Of a DNA stretch of 35,801 nt, positions 15,533 to 23,272 are shown one piece after another. The notes under the pieces were generated by a model, which was not told the DNA's origin, did not search any database, and saw only the letters and a list, made by a program, of their open reading frames with translations. This DNA comes from a virus: positions 1-35,801 of IMG/VR virus record IMGVR_UViG_3300047178_000077, one strand, 5' to 3'. The translations under genes were made by a program, and so were the position numbers. Position 1 is the first letter of the stretch. Every line of letters starts with the position of its first letter.

Positions 15533-16827
15533 TGCTTCGCATCATTCTACTTGCTGGCGTAGCCCTTACACCGCTGCTGGCGCACGCCGCTGCGCCCGCA
15601 ACCATGATCACCTCCACGGTCGCGGTCACCAAGCCCGCCACCGCTGCTGTAGTCGTCCCTGCGGCCACGGCCGCCAGCAACGCCGCCGCCATCACCGCGC
15701 TCAAGACCGACATGGACGCGCAGTTCGCCGCCGTGCTGGCGGCCATCAAGGCGCTTCCGCAGTCTGCCGTTGTCACACCGCCGCCTGCTACCTGCCCGGC
15801 GACGCCGCTTGCGACCGTGACGGTTGGTCCCGGCCAGACATTCACCGAGATGGCGTCGGCGATCCCCTGCATGGCCAAGGGATTTACCATGACGGTGCTG
15901 GCCGGCACCGCCGACCTCGTGCCGTTCGATATTCCCGTCGGACTCGACGGCTGGACCATCCTCGGCCAAGCGGACGGCAAGGAGAGCATTGACGGGCAGG
16001 GCGGCATCGCCGCCGGACACCGGCTGGCGTGGGGCAAGGGTTGCATCCACGCCCAGTCGCCAGGCCACGTCTACGGCCTCGTGCTGAAAAACTGCGGCGG
16101 CCCGGCGAGCGGCGGCGGTGGTAGCGGCGAGGCCGGCGTCTACGCGGAGAACTTCGCCGCACCCGGCACGCTGGTGCTAGACCATCTGCTGATTGAGCAC
16201 AGCGACGACGGGGTGTTCTCGCCGCCCTACTCGCCGGCGGTGTTCGGCGGCCCCGGCCAGAACGTGACGTTGGACGTCGAATCCTGCGATTTCGTGAACA
16301 ACGGCCAGAGCCTCGATGGCCTGAGCCACGACATCTACGCCACCGGCGCCGCTTTGATCGTCAACAACTCCAATTTCTACGGCAACACGTACGGAAACCA
16401 GATCAAGACCCGGACCCTGACCACCACAGTGACAGGTGGCTACAATGCCAACAATGGCGGCGGTCGCTGGATCGACGCCGCGAACGGCGGCGTGGTGACA
16501 GTGACCGGAGGCGTCTACGATGTCACCGCATCCACGCCGGGTGAGAACGTCATCGGCTTTGGCGAGGAAGGCATCGTGCCCACAACCAACAGCATGGCGT
16601 GGTCAGGGGCGCACCTATACGTCGGGCGTTTCAACTCGTCGGTCATGGTCGCAGCGAACGAAAATGTCGCGTTCGATAGCACGAACACGCTGGCCTGGAC
16701 CGGCAACGGAGCCAGCATCGGCGTAAGCGGCGGCGGCACGATGACCGGGCTGGCGACCTCGCCGGCGGCCGGCGCGGTGTTCGTGAGCGATCCGGCGCCG
16801 CCGGGGCATATCTCGGGGAATCCGTGA
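15532..16827 (+). CDS. Secreted right-handed beta-helix protein, probable cargo gene
   Basis: A 431-aa protein. ATG 15532 overlaps the upstream stop and gives a signal peptide (LLAGVALTPLLAHAA); a longer frame from 15424 runs over the upstream gene and is unlikely. The mature part has repeating turns typical of pectate-lyase-like beta helices (VYGLVLKNCGG; LVLDHLLIEHSDDGVFSP; ALIVNNSNFYGNTYGNQIK), so it may bind or cut a polysaccharide. The region is more GC-rich than the phage average (72% and 77% in two spot 60-base rows at 15961 and 16081, against 57% in a row at 8941). It ends with the tail SDPAPPGHISGNP, also found on the next gene. Confidence 0.65.
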   Translation: MLRIILLAGVALTPLLAHAAAPATMITSTVAVTKPATAAVVVPAATAASNAAAITALKTDMDAQFAAVLAAIKALPQSAVVTPPPATCPATPLATVTVGPGQTFTEMASAIPCMAKGFTMTVLAGTADLVPFDIPVGLDGWTILGQADGKESIDGQGGIAAGHRLAWGKGCIHAQSPGHVYGLVLKNCGGPASGGGGSGEAGVYAENFAAPGTLVLDHLLIEHSDDGVFSPPYSPAVFGGPGQNVTLDVESCDFVNNGQSLDGLSHDIYATGAALIVNNSNFYGNTYGNQIKTRTLTTTVTGGYNANNGGGRWIDAANGGVVTVTGGVYDVTASTPGENVIGFGEEGIVPTTNSMAWSGAHLYVGRFNSSVMVAANENVAFDSTNTLAWTGNGASIGVSGGGTMTGLATSPAAGAVFVSDPAPPGHISGNP

Positions 16828-16829
16828 TG
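16785..16829 (+). repeat. 45-base direct repeat, copy 1 (end of beta-helix gene)
   Basis: It encodes the last residues SDPAPPGHISGNP of the beta-helix gene plus its stop and the ATG of the next gene. It matches 17114-17158 with a single G/A difference. The 329-base offset is not a multiple of three, but each copy is in frame within its own gene. Confidence 0.9.
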
Positions 16830-17156
16830 ATTGGCGGCGTTGTAATCTTCGTGTCTGTTCGCGGTGAACGAACTTGCCTCTGGTGCGCCGAGCGCTTGTA
16901 TGACGGTTTCGGAAACCGTGCTGGCATCGGAGACGAGTGCGGGGTCTATGTGGATTTAGACGGGGAAATCCCGTCTGTGGGCGACGATGTGTGGTGGCAG
17001 TGCGGAAAGGTTTACTGGACGCCGGAGGACGAGCGATTCCATGACCGGCCGCTGCGCAAAATCGGTTACTCTGGATCGAGTCAGGCTATGATGAACGGCA
17101 GCGCGGCGCTGGGGAGCGATCCGGCGCCGCCGGGGCATATCTCGGGGAATCCATGA
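16824..17156 (+). CDS. Hypothetical protein, WWQ...YWTP family
   Basis: A 110-aa protein from ATG 16824, overlapping the previous stop by ATGA. It has a possible metal-site pattern (CLWCAERL; a later DECG) and the WWQCGKVYWTPEDERFHDRP block (about residues 57-76) seen in many small phage proteins of unknown role. The last 13 residues (SDPAPPGHISGNP) are identical to those of the unrelated beta-helix protein upstream, so they probably come from the repeat rather than the original gene. It may be a moron. No function can be given. Confidence 0.5.
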   Translation: MMIGGVVIFVSVRGERTCLWCAERLYDGFGNRAGIGDECGVYVDLDGEIPSVGDDVWWQCGKVYWTPEDERFHDRPLRKIGYSGSSQAMMNGSAALGSDPAPPGHISGNP

Positions 17157-17158
17157 TG
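17114..17158 (+). repeat. 45-base direct repeat, copy 2 (end of the WWQ gene)
   Basis: Same sequence as 16785-16829 apart from one base (CCATGATG instead of CCGTGATG). The stop codon of the WWQ gene and the ATG of the following gene lie inside it. The two copies exactly bracket the WWQ gene, as expected if it was inserted or lost by recombination between them. Confidence 0.9.
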
Positions 17159-17482
17159 GCAACCGAAGTTCTGAGTTCTAAGCTCGTTCTTCGGCATTAC
17201 GGGCCGCTTCGTTCTCTGCATGAACACTGGTGCCCTGGATGCGAGAACACGCATCAAATCGCTGTCAAGCAGCCGTTCAAGAACGGAGCACAGTGGACGT
17301 TTGACGGCAATGCTCAGGCTCCGACATTCGCGCCGTCTGTGAATGTTGCCGCAAATTTTCCAAAGCTCCGGTGTCACTACTTTATTCGCGCTGGAAAGAT
17401 CGAGTTTTGCGGCGATTGCCATCACGATCTGCGCGGGAAAACGGTGGAGCTACCAGACATTCCGCCGGACTGGCTTGAATAG
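17153..17482 (+). CDS. DUF6527-like zinc-binding protein
   Basis: A 109-aa protein with the usual pattern of this phage family: WCPGCENTHQI (CxxC), a WTFDGNAQAPTFAPSVNV beta block, RCHYFIRAGKIEF, then CGDCHHDLRGKTVELPDIP. Four Cys (CxxC and CxxC) plus His could bind zinc. The start could be ATG 17153 or 17156. In many phages this gene sits near lysis or accessory genes; its role is unknown. It is the last plus-strand gene before the convergence point. Confidence 0.65.
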   Translation: MMATEVLSSKLVLRHYGPLRSLHEHWCPGCENTHQIAVKQPFKNGAQWTFDGNAQAPTFAPSVNVAANFPKLRCHYFIRAGKIEFCGDCHHDLRGKTVELPDIPPDWLE

Positions 17483-17530
17483 TCTTGCCAACCATAATCG
17501 TCGGCGGATTTTTTCGCGCTCCCACGGAGG

Positions 17531-17622
17531 CCGCCAGGCCAGTTTGGCCGCTGGCCGCTACTATACCCCCAGCTCCACCTCTAAAACGGCCTGGCGGTGC
17601 TTGAAAAGCCGTTTTTAGCTGC
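17531..17622 (+). repeat. Dispersed hairpin repeat, copy B, at the convergence of both operons
   Basis: Arms CCGCCAGGCC (17531-17540) and GGCCTGGCGG (17588-17597) can pair perfectly. The second, exclusive hairpin is AAAACGGC (17583-17590) with GCCGTTTT (17608-17615) and a trailing T. From 17553 it is nearly identical to copy A. It lies between the plus-strand gene ending at 17482 and the minus-strand gene ending at 17615, so it may end transcripts from both sides. It overlaps the MarR-like stop codon. Confidence 0.8.
17583..17616. terminator. Likely bidirectional terminator in repeat copy B
   Basis: AAAACGGC...GCCGTTTTT has a T run at the plus-strand end and an A run at the other, so it reads as a terminator on either strand. 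It sits exactly where the convergent operons meet. The 17-base loop and the competing longer stem are unusual. Confidence 0.5.
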
Positions 17623-17929
17623 CGGGTAACAGCCCCATGCCAGCGAGGTAGGCGAACCCGGCCGTGGTCAGCTCAACCAGCGTGCCGTGAGCGGACCCGT
17701 CAGAGGGGTGTCCCATGACGCGACGCAGCCAGCCGGTAGCAACCAGCTTGTCGACCGCCCGGCTGATCACGCTTGGGTTGATGTCCATCACAGCGGCTAG
17801 ATGGACGGGTGCTTGCGGCCCCTGCTCGGCGCAAGCAACCACGATGTAGAGCTGCCGCACGGTGAGTCGCGCGCTGGCGTTGTCGCCGTAGCGCACGACT
17901 CGGAGCAGCGTCTCAGCTAGGTCACTCAT
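17615..17929 (-). CDS. MarR-like winged-helix regulator
   Basis: A 104-aa protein with a helix-turn-helix of the MarR type: LTVRQLYIVVACAEQGPQAP, then HLAAVMDINPSVISRAVDKL (recognition helix, about residues 40-60), then LVATGWLRRV and a beta-wing region (HGTLVELTTAGFAYL). It is short and lacks the long dimer helices of full MarR proteins. It overlaps the 75-aa gene by 8 bases and is last in the minus operon. It could control late genes or its own operon. No ligand site can be seen. Confidence 0.7.
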   Translation of the reverse strand: MSDLAETLLRVVRYGDNASARLTVRQLYIVVACAEQGPQAPVHLAAVMDINPSVISRAVDKLVATGWLRRVMGHPSDGSAHGTLVELTTAGFAYLAGMGLLPGS

Positions 17930-18149
17930 TTAGTGATTTGTCCTCAAAAATCTGCTTGGACTGCTGGTATGCGACCAGCGCGATCAAGCGCCCGCGCCAC
18001 GTCTCACCGCGATGCAACCGGGCCTTGCTGCCCGTGCTAAACGCGGTCTTGTATTCTGTGTCCGCCGCTTGCACGGCGTCCAACTCCACGAGAATCTGCT
18101 CGAAACGGGTCAGGTTTTTCGAGAGGTCTAAGGCGTTCCGAAGAACCAT
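17922..18149 (-). CDS. 75-aa helical hypothetical protein
   Basis: ATG 18149 follows AGGAGACGGG with good spacing, so I choose it over a start 10 codons upstream (18179). The protein is helical (MVLRNALDLSKNLTRFEQIL) with a basic middle and no known motif. It overlaps the MarR-like gene. A promoter-like element lies just upstream, so this pair may be expressed separately from the long operon. Confidence 0.6.
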   Translation of the reverse strand: MVLRNALDLSKNLTRFEQILVELDAVQAADTEYKTAFSTGSKARLHRGETWRGRLIALVAYQQSKQIFEDKSLNE

Positions 18150-18194
18150 GTCCCGTCTCCTGCTGTCCGACCGGACCACCCGGCCACAACCCCA

Positions 18195-18223
18195 TATATA
18201 GGGGCCAGCTTGCGAAAGAGCAA
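18195..18223 (-). promoter_or_regulatory. Putative sigma70-like promoter for the 75-aa/MarR pair
   Basis: Read on the minus strand, TTGCTC (18223-18218), a 17-base spacer and TATATA (18200-18195) give a -35/-10 arrangement. The -35 box matches consensus at 3 of 6 positions, the -10 box at 4 of 6. It lies 46 bases before the ATG at 18149. A hairpin GCTTGC-GAAAGA-GCAAGC (18208-18225) overlaps the -35 box. Confidence 0.35.
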
Positions 18224-18225
18224 GC
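18208..18225. other. Hairpin between SNF2-like helicase and 75-aa gene
   Basis: A perfect 6-bp stem (GCTTGC/GCAAGC) with a 6-base loop in the short gap 18150-18233. It has no T run, so it is not a standard terminator. It could protect the 3' end of the helicase message or be an operator for the MarR-like protein. Confidence 0.4.
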
Positions 18226-18233
18226 CATAAAAT

Positions 18234-19790
18234 TCAAGCCCGCAAAGATTTCCAAGTGGCCTTCCCGTGGATCAAGGTGCGCAAGATGTCCTTGCCTTCT
18301 GATATGAAATCCAGGACACGCTTATCCACTGGCGACGACACTAGGTCATCCATAATCAGGACGCGCTGGCCCCGCTCACCCAGCGGCCGCGCCTCGGCTT
18401 GCTGGCGGACAATGGGACTGGTCGGGGATTCAAAAAACAGCAAGTAGTCGGCCCGGTTGAGGTCGATGGCTGTCCCACCCGTAGCGGTGTTGGCCACTAG
18501 CACTTGCGCGTTCCCGTCTACAAACGCACGCCTGGCAGCGCCCTTATCGCGCGCTTGACCATAAAGCCAGCTATGCTTGATTTTTAGCTCTGTCAGCAGT
18601 TTGCAGATCAACAGGCCGGTGTGCGTGTATTCGTGGAAAATCACAGTAGGCACGTCACCCAGCTCCATCAGTAGATCACGCAGCCAATCCAGCTTACTCG
18701 GATGCGGGAAATGCAACACATGCTCGCTTAGCTCGTCGTCCGTGTAAGGCAAATACCCGCTGCTGATCATGCGTAAGCGCGAGAATGTAGACCCGACTTC
18801 CACGGGGTCCAAGTCGTCGGGGCGTGTAATCACACCGCTGATCACGTCATTGTAGGCGTTCCTTTGCTCCGGTGACATGCGCAGTTCCACGCGATTGTCC
18901 AGCACGGATACTTGCGTCACTTCGGCCCGCGCGTAGGCCATCGATATGGATTCGATGCGCGTCTGAAGGATGGGTTTTAGTGACTCGTCGAACGCCAGGG
19001 ATTCTTTTGTCGGGCTAAACCAGTTCTTTACTTTCTTGCTGAAGGCCGTGCGGAAGAACTGCGGACTGGTGCCAAGGCAATCACCGTCGTCAATCAAGTA
19101 AGCCTGCGCCCATACGTCCAGCGGGAACCGGCCGAACGGTGTGCCGGTCAAACCAATGCGGAATGTGCATTTCCGCACCAGCTCAGCGGCCATTGCAAAC
19201 CAAAGCCCCTGTTCGTTCTTGCAGCGGTGGATTTCGTCAATGATGCAGAGCGACCAGCAGCCGGCCACCTGGCGTAGCTTAGCGCGATCCGGGTAAAGTT
19301 TAGGCTGACCTTTGCGCGACTTCTTTTTGATTGTAAACATGGCCTGTAGCACGGACCACGTCACAACAATTAAGTCTACGTTCTCGCTAATCGCTTGCTC
19401 GAGCTGCGCCAGGTTGCGCACGGCCCGGACGTTGAGTGCGCTGTGCTTACTAGCCTCGAACTCCCAAACGTCCAGCGCGACAGGTGCGTGCGCAATTACT
19501 AGCCCCGCGTCCGACCACAGACCCGCGTGTCGTAAGTGTGTCGCCCAATCCAGCGCCATTTTGGTTTTGCCGAGACGCGTGTCGTAGAATAACAGACAGC
19601 GCATCATGTGCAGCGCGAACGCTAACCCCTCGAGCTGGTGCTGGCGCAATGGCGTGCGCGTGTTTAGCTCAACACCAGTGTCTTGCGCAATATGACGACG
19701 CAGCGCGTGGTAATTCTCGCCTTTGAAGTCTGGCCGCTTAGTGGGAACGTAAGCCAGGTATCGCTGTATGGCCTCGGGGTCGATAGGCAT
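18234..19790 (-). CDS. SNF2-type DNA helicase/translocase 1
   Basis: A 518-aa superfamily 2 ATPase. The Walker A motif is FYDTRLGKTK (about residues 68-77). DEIH (in LCIIDEIHRCKN) is motif II, and LTGTPFGRFP is motif III. The C-terminal RecA domain has VLVANTATGGTAIDL (motif V) and QAEARPLGERGQ (a variant of the SNF2 motif VI). It would translocate on double-stranded DNA, perhaps removing proteins or remodelling forks. It starts one base after the DnaB-like stop with no clear ribosome site, suggesting coupling. A second, distinct SNF2-type gene lies upstream in the same operon. Confidence 0.82.
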   Translation of the reverse strand: MPIDPEAIQRYLAYVPTKRPDFKGENYHALRRHIAQDTGVELNTRTPLRQHQLEGLAFALHMMRCLLFYDTRLGKTKMALDWATHLRHAGLWSDAGLVIAHAPVALDVWEFEASKHSALNVRAVRNLAQLEQAISENVDLIVVTWSVLQAMFTIKKKSRKGQPKLYPDRAKLRQVAGCWSLCIIDEIHRCKNEQGLWFAMAAELVRKCTFRIGLTGTPFGRFPLDVWAQAYLIDDGDCLGTSPQFFRTAFSKKVKNWFSPTKESLAFDESLKPILQTRIESISMAYARAEVTQVSVLDNRVELRMSPEQRNAYNDVISGVITRPDDLDPVEVGSTFSRLRMISSGYLPYTDDELSEHVLHFPHPSKLDWLRDLLMELGDVPTVIFHEYTHTGLLICKLLTELKIKHSWLYGQARDKGAARRAFVDGNAQVLVANTATGGTAIDLNRADYLLFFESPTSPIVRQQAEARPLGERGQRVLIMDDLVSSPVDKRVLDFISEGKDILRTLIHGKATWKSLRA

Positions 19791-19791
19791 G

Positions 19792-21180
19792 TCATTTGGG
19801 TTCGCTTAGTTTCTTGACAGCGGCTTCGATGTGTCCGTCCATGCGGGTGCTGTCGATTGCGAACTGACCTGTCTCGTAGTTCTGTGAAATCATCACAGTA
19901 AATCCATCGCGCACGGAACGCGCCGCGTCCACGAACAGGCGCGCCAGACCCAGCTTCTTTTCGGCCTCTGTTTGGCTATAGGTCAGCACGGTGTCGGCTG
20001 TCATGATTTGTGAAAAGTCCTCGGCCACATGCGAGCGGTCAACCCGTAAGGCGGAGGACGCGCTGCGATTGCCCTGCGCTACAGTGACGAGAGCGTGGTT
20101 CCGACGTATGGCTTGGCCACGCAGTCCCACGGCCACTCGGCCAATGTCGATGCGGTAGTTGCTGCTGTCGACGGCCATCAAAGCTGGATAGTCAAGCAGA
20201 ACTACATCCGGCACGAACTTGTCCGTTCGCGCTAGAGAGTCCAAGTATGCGTCAAGTTGCGCGACAGTCAGGGAACCGCTAGGGAATTGCTTAATCAGCA
20301 GAGCACCACGCTGGCTAAGTGCCCGCACTTGCGGGGTAAGCCGGGCGCGTCCAATGTCCGTGATGGATTCCGTCATGCGTGGTTCCGACAACAGTAGCTT
20401 AGTGCCGTCGTGGCTGCTGTTGTCAAAGTTGATTGTTTGCACCAATTTGGATTCAGTTGCAGTCAGCGCAAATACGGATTGCACATAGCGCTGGGCAACC
20501 TGCTCCTCCGGCATTTCCAATGTAACGTGCAGAACGCGGTGGTTGTGCTGCATGGCTTGCTTGCCGGTTTCAATAAGGAACCAGCTTTTGCCGCGCTTAG
20601 CGGGTGCAATCATCATGTAGACAGCGCCGCGCGCCGGCACTACGCCAGCGTTGTCCAGCACGTCTACGCCGGACGGGAACCAATCTTCGTCCCGCTTGTC
20701 CATAAAGCGGAGCGACTGTTCCGGCTTGGCCAGCCAGGTGCCTGCTGTATTGTTCTGCTCCATTGCGCGATTGTAGAGCGCTTCGCGGGCTTTGCGCGTG
20801 TCGCCCCGCGACAACGCCTCCGAGGCCGCTACTAGCGCGACAGACATAGTGCGAAGTTCAATAAAGTGGTCAAGCTGGTCCAGCACGAAGCGGGGTTGGA
20901 TCTCAGCGGCCAGTTCCCGCATTTGGTCGAGGGTTTGACGCATTAGCTTACCCTCGTCGCCCCGCTGCAAACGCTCCTCGAGCAAGTCATACAAGTGTGT
21001 GTGGGGGGCGCTGCCGTAGCGCGTGATATGCTTGTAGGCCTCTTGTGCGATTTCCCGATAAATGCGTGTGCTAAACAACGCTGGGTCGAGACGTAACAGT
21101 AGAGCCGGCGCGCGCTGGTCATCCCAACCGATTAGGGTTAGGATGTTTTCTTCCAGTGATCCTTTCAGCTCTGGTATCAC
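19792..21180 (-). CDS. DnaB-like replicative helicase
   Basis: A 462-aa protein from GTG 21180 (GTGA overlap with queE). Residues 1-150 are helical, like the N-terminal domain of DnaB. A RecA-type core follows: Walker A APAKRGKSWF (about 192-201), HVTLEMPEEQVAQR (the E-M-x-x-E arginine/DnaB motif, near 220), Walker B VVLLDYPALM, and VTVAQGNRS. It would unwind the fork for the family A polymerase. No primase motif is visible in it or elsewhere in the window. Confidence 0.8.
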   Translation of the reverse strand: MIPELKGSLEENILTLIGWDDQRAPALLLRLDPALFSTRIYREIAQEAYKHITRYGSAPHTHLYDLLEERLQRGDEGKLMRQTLDQMRELAAEIQPRFVLDQLDHFIELRTMSVALVAASEALSRGDTRKAREALYNRAMEQNNTAGTWLAKPEQSLRFMDKRDEDWFPSGVDVLDNAGVVPARGAVYMMIAPAKRGKSWFLIETGKQAMQHNHRVLHVTLEMPEEQVAQRYVQSVFALTATESKLVQTINFDNSSHDGTKLLLSEPRMTESITDIGRARLTPQVRALSQRGALLIKQFPSGSLTVAQLDAYLDSLARTDKFVPDVVLLDYPALMAVDSSNYRIDIGRVAVGLRGQAIRRNHALVTVAQGNRSASSALRVDRSHVAEDFSQIMTADTVLTYSQTEAEKKLGLARLFVDAARSVRDGFTVMISQNYETGQFAIDSTRMDGHIEAAVKKLSEPK

Positions 21181-21860
21181 GGGAGGCCCGCAATCTTGTG
21201 CAGCTGAAGTGACAGCCTATAGCCGTGGACCATCGAACTTGTGACGGCGGCCTGCAAGTTAGCTGCGTTGGCTGTTGGGTCGTCCTCGTCGCAGGGCTGC
21301 ACGTAGATCACGGAGTATTTTCGCTCCGATCGAAATATACGCGCGGCCTGCCCAACAATTTGCGTTGATTTGTTGGGCAGGCCGTCGTCACCAAGTTCGC
21401 CAGCGCGAATGATGTATTTCCAAAATACTACGCGCTCCTCGATACGCGGATGCACAGCCGGGGTCTTTGGCGAGCACACAATCACAGGTGCTTTGTCGTA
21501 AGGAACGTCTTCCATACCCTCCGGCCAGACGGTGCCGGCGGTTTCGATTTGGAAGATGGCTTGCGTGTTTGCCATAAGCAACTCGGGCAGGGCTTGCAGC
21601 ATGGGCTCACCGCCCGTCAGCACCACGCGCTTCGCTTGACTGGCGCAGATGGTGGCGACAAGCTCTTGCAGGCTTAGAATGACTGTTGTATCGAAATTCG
21701 TATCGCAAAAGTAGCAACGCAGATTGCACTCAGCAAACCGCACGAACAGCGCCGGCCATCCGGCCCACGGCCCTTCTCCTTGTATGGTTTTGAATATGGA
21801 GTGTATCGCGTAGCCCTGCTCGAGCTTGCGCCGACCTACTATTAGGTTCTTGCCGTGCAT
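21177..21860 (-). CDS. queE: QueE, 7-carboxy-7-deazaguanine synthase
   Basis: A 227-aa radical SAM enzyme. CNLRCYFC (Cys 45, 49, 52) is the CxxxCxxC cluster motif; FKTIQGEGPWAGWPALFVRF at the N-terminus and LTGGEPMLQ (the GGE motif) are typical of QueE. It converts 6-carboxytetrahydropterin to 7-carboxy-7-deazaguanine in the queuosine/7-deazaguanine pathway. It follows queD directly, the next step of the pathway. A perfect AGGAGG ribosome site overlaps the queD stop. In phages such genes support DNA base modification or host tRNA modification. Confidence 0.9.
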   Translation of the reverse strand: MHGKNLIVGRRKLEQGYAIHSIFKTIQGEGPWAGWPALFVRFAECNLRCYFCDTNFDTTVILSLQELVATICASQAKRVVLTGGEPMLQALPELLMANTQAIFQIETAGTVWPEGMEDVPYDKAPVIVCSPKTPAVHPRIEERVVFWKYIIRAGELGDDGLPNKSTQIVGQAARIFRSERKYSVIYVQPCDEDDPTANAANLQAAVTSSMVHGYRLSLQLHKIAGLP

Positions 21861-21865
21861 GGTGT

Positions 21866-21871
21866 CCTCCT
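21866..21871 (-). promoter_or_regulatory. Shine-Dalgarno AGGAGG of queE
   Basis: AGGAGG on the minus strand, 5 bases before ATG 21860 and partly inside the queD stop region (TAGGAGG). It fixes the queE start. It is a full-strength site, unlike most junctions in this operon. Confidence 0.85.
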
Positions 21872-22334
21872 AGAACTTGGTTACGGTCGCGCTGCATTTG
21901 CGCGTTTCCTCCACGCGCACGGATTGCAACCCAGCACCCGTGCCGAGGAGCTGCTGCGGTCCGATGATATACATCAGGTGGTTCGCCATGTTTTCTGCCG
22001 TGGGATTGAACGGCACGCCGATCAAGGACTGTGTCAGCGGGTCCGTGGGATCACCGGGGTAGCCCTCGCGCAGCAGCAGGCTCATGCGTCCGTAGAGCGG
22101 ATCTTTCTCCCACAAGAGGAACTTGTGATCCCAGTTGTCCTCCAACCACATGCACAGCTTGCTTTTGATGATGCTGAAGTCAATTACGCGACCAATAGTG
22201 TCCAGGTCTCCCGCGATACTACCAAGCGTGAAAGTTACCCGGTAGTTGTGGCCATGCAGCCCCGCACAAGCGTTCTCATGCCCGTAAACCCGGTGGCCAC
22301 AAGAGATGTCGTGGTAGCGTTCGGCGGTGATCAT
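21870..22334 (-). CDS. queD: QueD, 6-carboxy-5,6,7,8-tetrahydropterin synthase
   Basis: A 154-aa protein of the pterin-synthase fold. Zinc ligands are His 14 (SCGHRVYGHE), His 27 and His 29 (GLHGHNYRV); the catalytic-type Cys 23 lies in NACAGLHG. DNWDHKFLL and PTAENMANHL are also conserved QueD blocks. It makes 6-carboxytetrahydropterin from dihydroneopterin triphosphate. It overlaps the methyltransferase by ATGA. GTP cyclohydrolase I (FolE) and QueC are not in the window, so the host or another phage region must supply them. Confidence 0.9.
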   Translation of the reverse strand: MITAERYHDISCGHRVYGHENACAGLHGHNYRVTFTLGSIAGDLDTIGRVIDFSIIKSKLCMWLEDNWDHKFLLWEKDPLYGRMSLLLREGYPGDPTDPLTQSLIGVPFNPTAENMANHLMYIIGPQQLLGTGAGLQSVRVEETRKCSATVTKF

Positions 22335-23272
22335 GTTGCGGTCCTCTTGAGCGTTGGCTTCGTGAGCTTCGGGGGCGCTTGCGTATCGAGGTCTAGTAGC
22401 GACCCGGCACTACCCGCCGTCACAGCACGGGCGAGAAACTTGCAAGCCTCGCGGTAGTAGGATTGCTTCAGTTCTGTGCCGATAAACCTACGCTTTTGTT
22501 GGACGCTGACGTAGCCCTCGGACCCTATACCCGCGAAGGGTGAGAGCACTGTATCCCCCCGCGTGGACCATAGGACCAATGCGCGCTCTATTAGGTCTAG
22601 TTGGAGCGGCGCGATGTGGCGTTCGTCTGACTCCTCGCGCGCCAACTCCCGGTTTAGCGTGTTGTACCAATCGATAGTGGTCCATACGGGGGACGCCCAC
22701 TCCTGCCATTGTGCCAAGGGGAAGCTCTCCGGCGTGTGTGTAACAGGCTTATCGTTTTCCCCTGGCACGCGGAACACCAATAGGTAGTCGGGGAACCCTT
22801 GCCGGCTTTTGATGCTATCCTTGCGAAGTTGCTTGTAGAGCAATCCGATGGATTTGTTGCGCTGCATCTCTGTGACCGGCGACTTCCAAAGCGTTACACG
22901 GGAATGCAGGGTATGCCCATGCGCTTCGTGCGCGCGGATCAGCATACCACTGAAATCCTTGATACCGATGCGACCGTCCCGCCACTTGACGTAAGGCAAG
23001 TCGGAGCAATGAACCGCGATCAAGCGGCCGGGGCGGAGCAACCGCGTGAGCTCAGCCACGAGATACCCATAATGATCGAAGAACTCGCTATCCGACGTGG
23101 CGTTGCCCATGTCTGCCATGCTGTCCGAATAGATGAACAGGTTAGCGAAGGGAGGGGAGTAGATCGAGAAGTCGACGCAACCGGCGGGTAGCTGGCGCAG
23201 CACTGACACGCAATCGCCCTGGTAGAGGGCGTAATCCTTAGTGAGTGATTGGTCCAAGCATTCTACAGCCAT
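22331..23272 (-). CDS. DNA N4/N6 methyltransferase (beta-class-like)
   Basis: A 313-aa enzyme. The catalytic motif IV is IYSPPFANL (SPPF, about residues 39-42). The AdoMet-binding motif I comes near the C-terminus: VLSPFAGIGSEGYVSVQQ, followed by FIGTELKQSYY. This order (motif IV before I) is the beta class. The target-recognition part is between them. It overlaps queD by 4 bases and the upstream SNF2-type gene by 10, so the three are made together. It could protect phage DNA from restriction. A restriction partner is not visible here. Confidence 0.82.
   Translation of the reverse strand: MAVECLDQSLTKDYALYQGDCVSVLRQLPAGCVDFSIYSPPFANLFIYSDSMADMGNATSDSEFFDHYGYLVAELTRLLRPGRLIAVHCSDLPYVKWRDGRIGIKDFSGMLIRAHEAHGHTLHSRVTLWKSPVTEMQRNKSIGLLYKQLRKDSIKSRQGFPDYLLVFRVPGENDKPVTHTPESFPLAQWQEWASPVWTTIDWYNTLNRELAREESDERHIAPLQLDLIERALVLWSTRGDTVLSPFAGIGSEGYVSVQQKRRFIGTELKQSYYREACKFLARAVTAGSAGSLLDLDTQAPPKLTKPTLKRTAT

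Noticed and set aside
17483-18233. Lysogeny control region with att site
   Set aside because: There is a MarR-like gene but no integrase, no second repressor and no att-like repeat with a tRNA end.
21860-22340. PreQ1 riboswitch upstream of queD or queE
   Set aside because: The genes overlap or nearly touch, so there is no leader in which such an RNA could fit.
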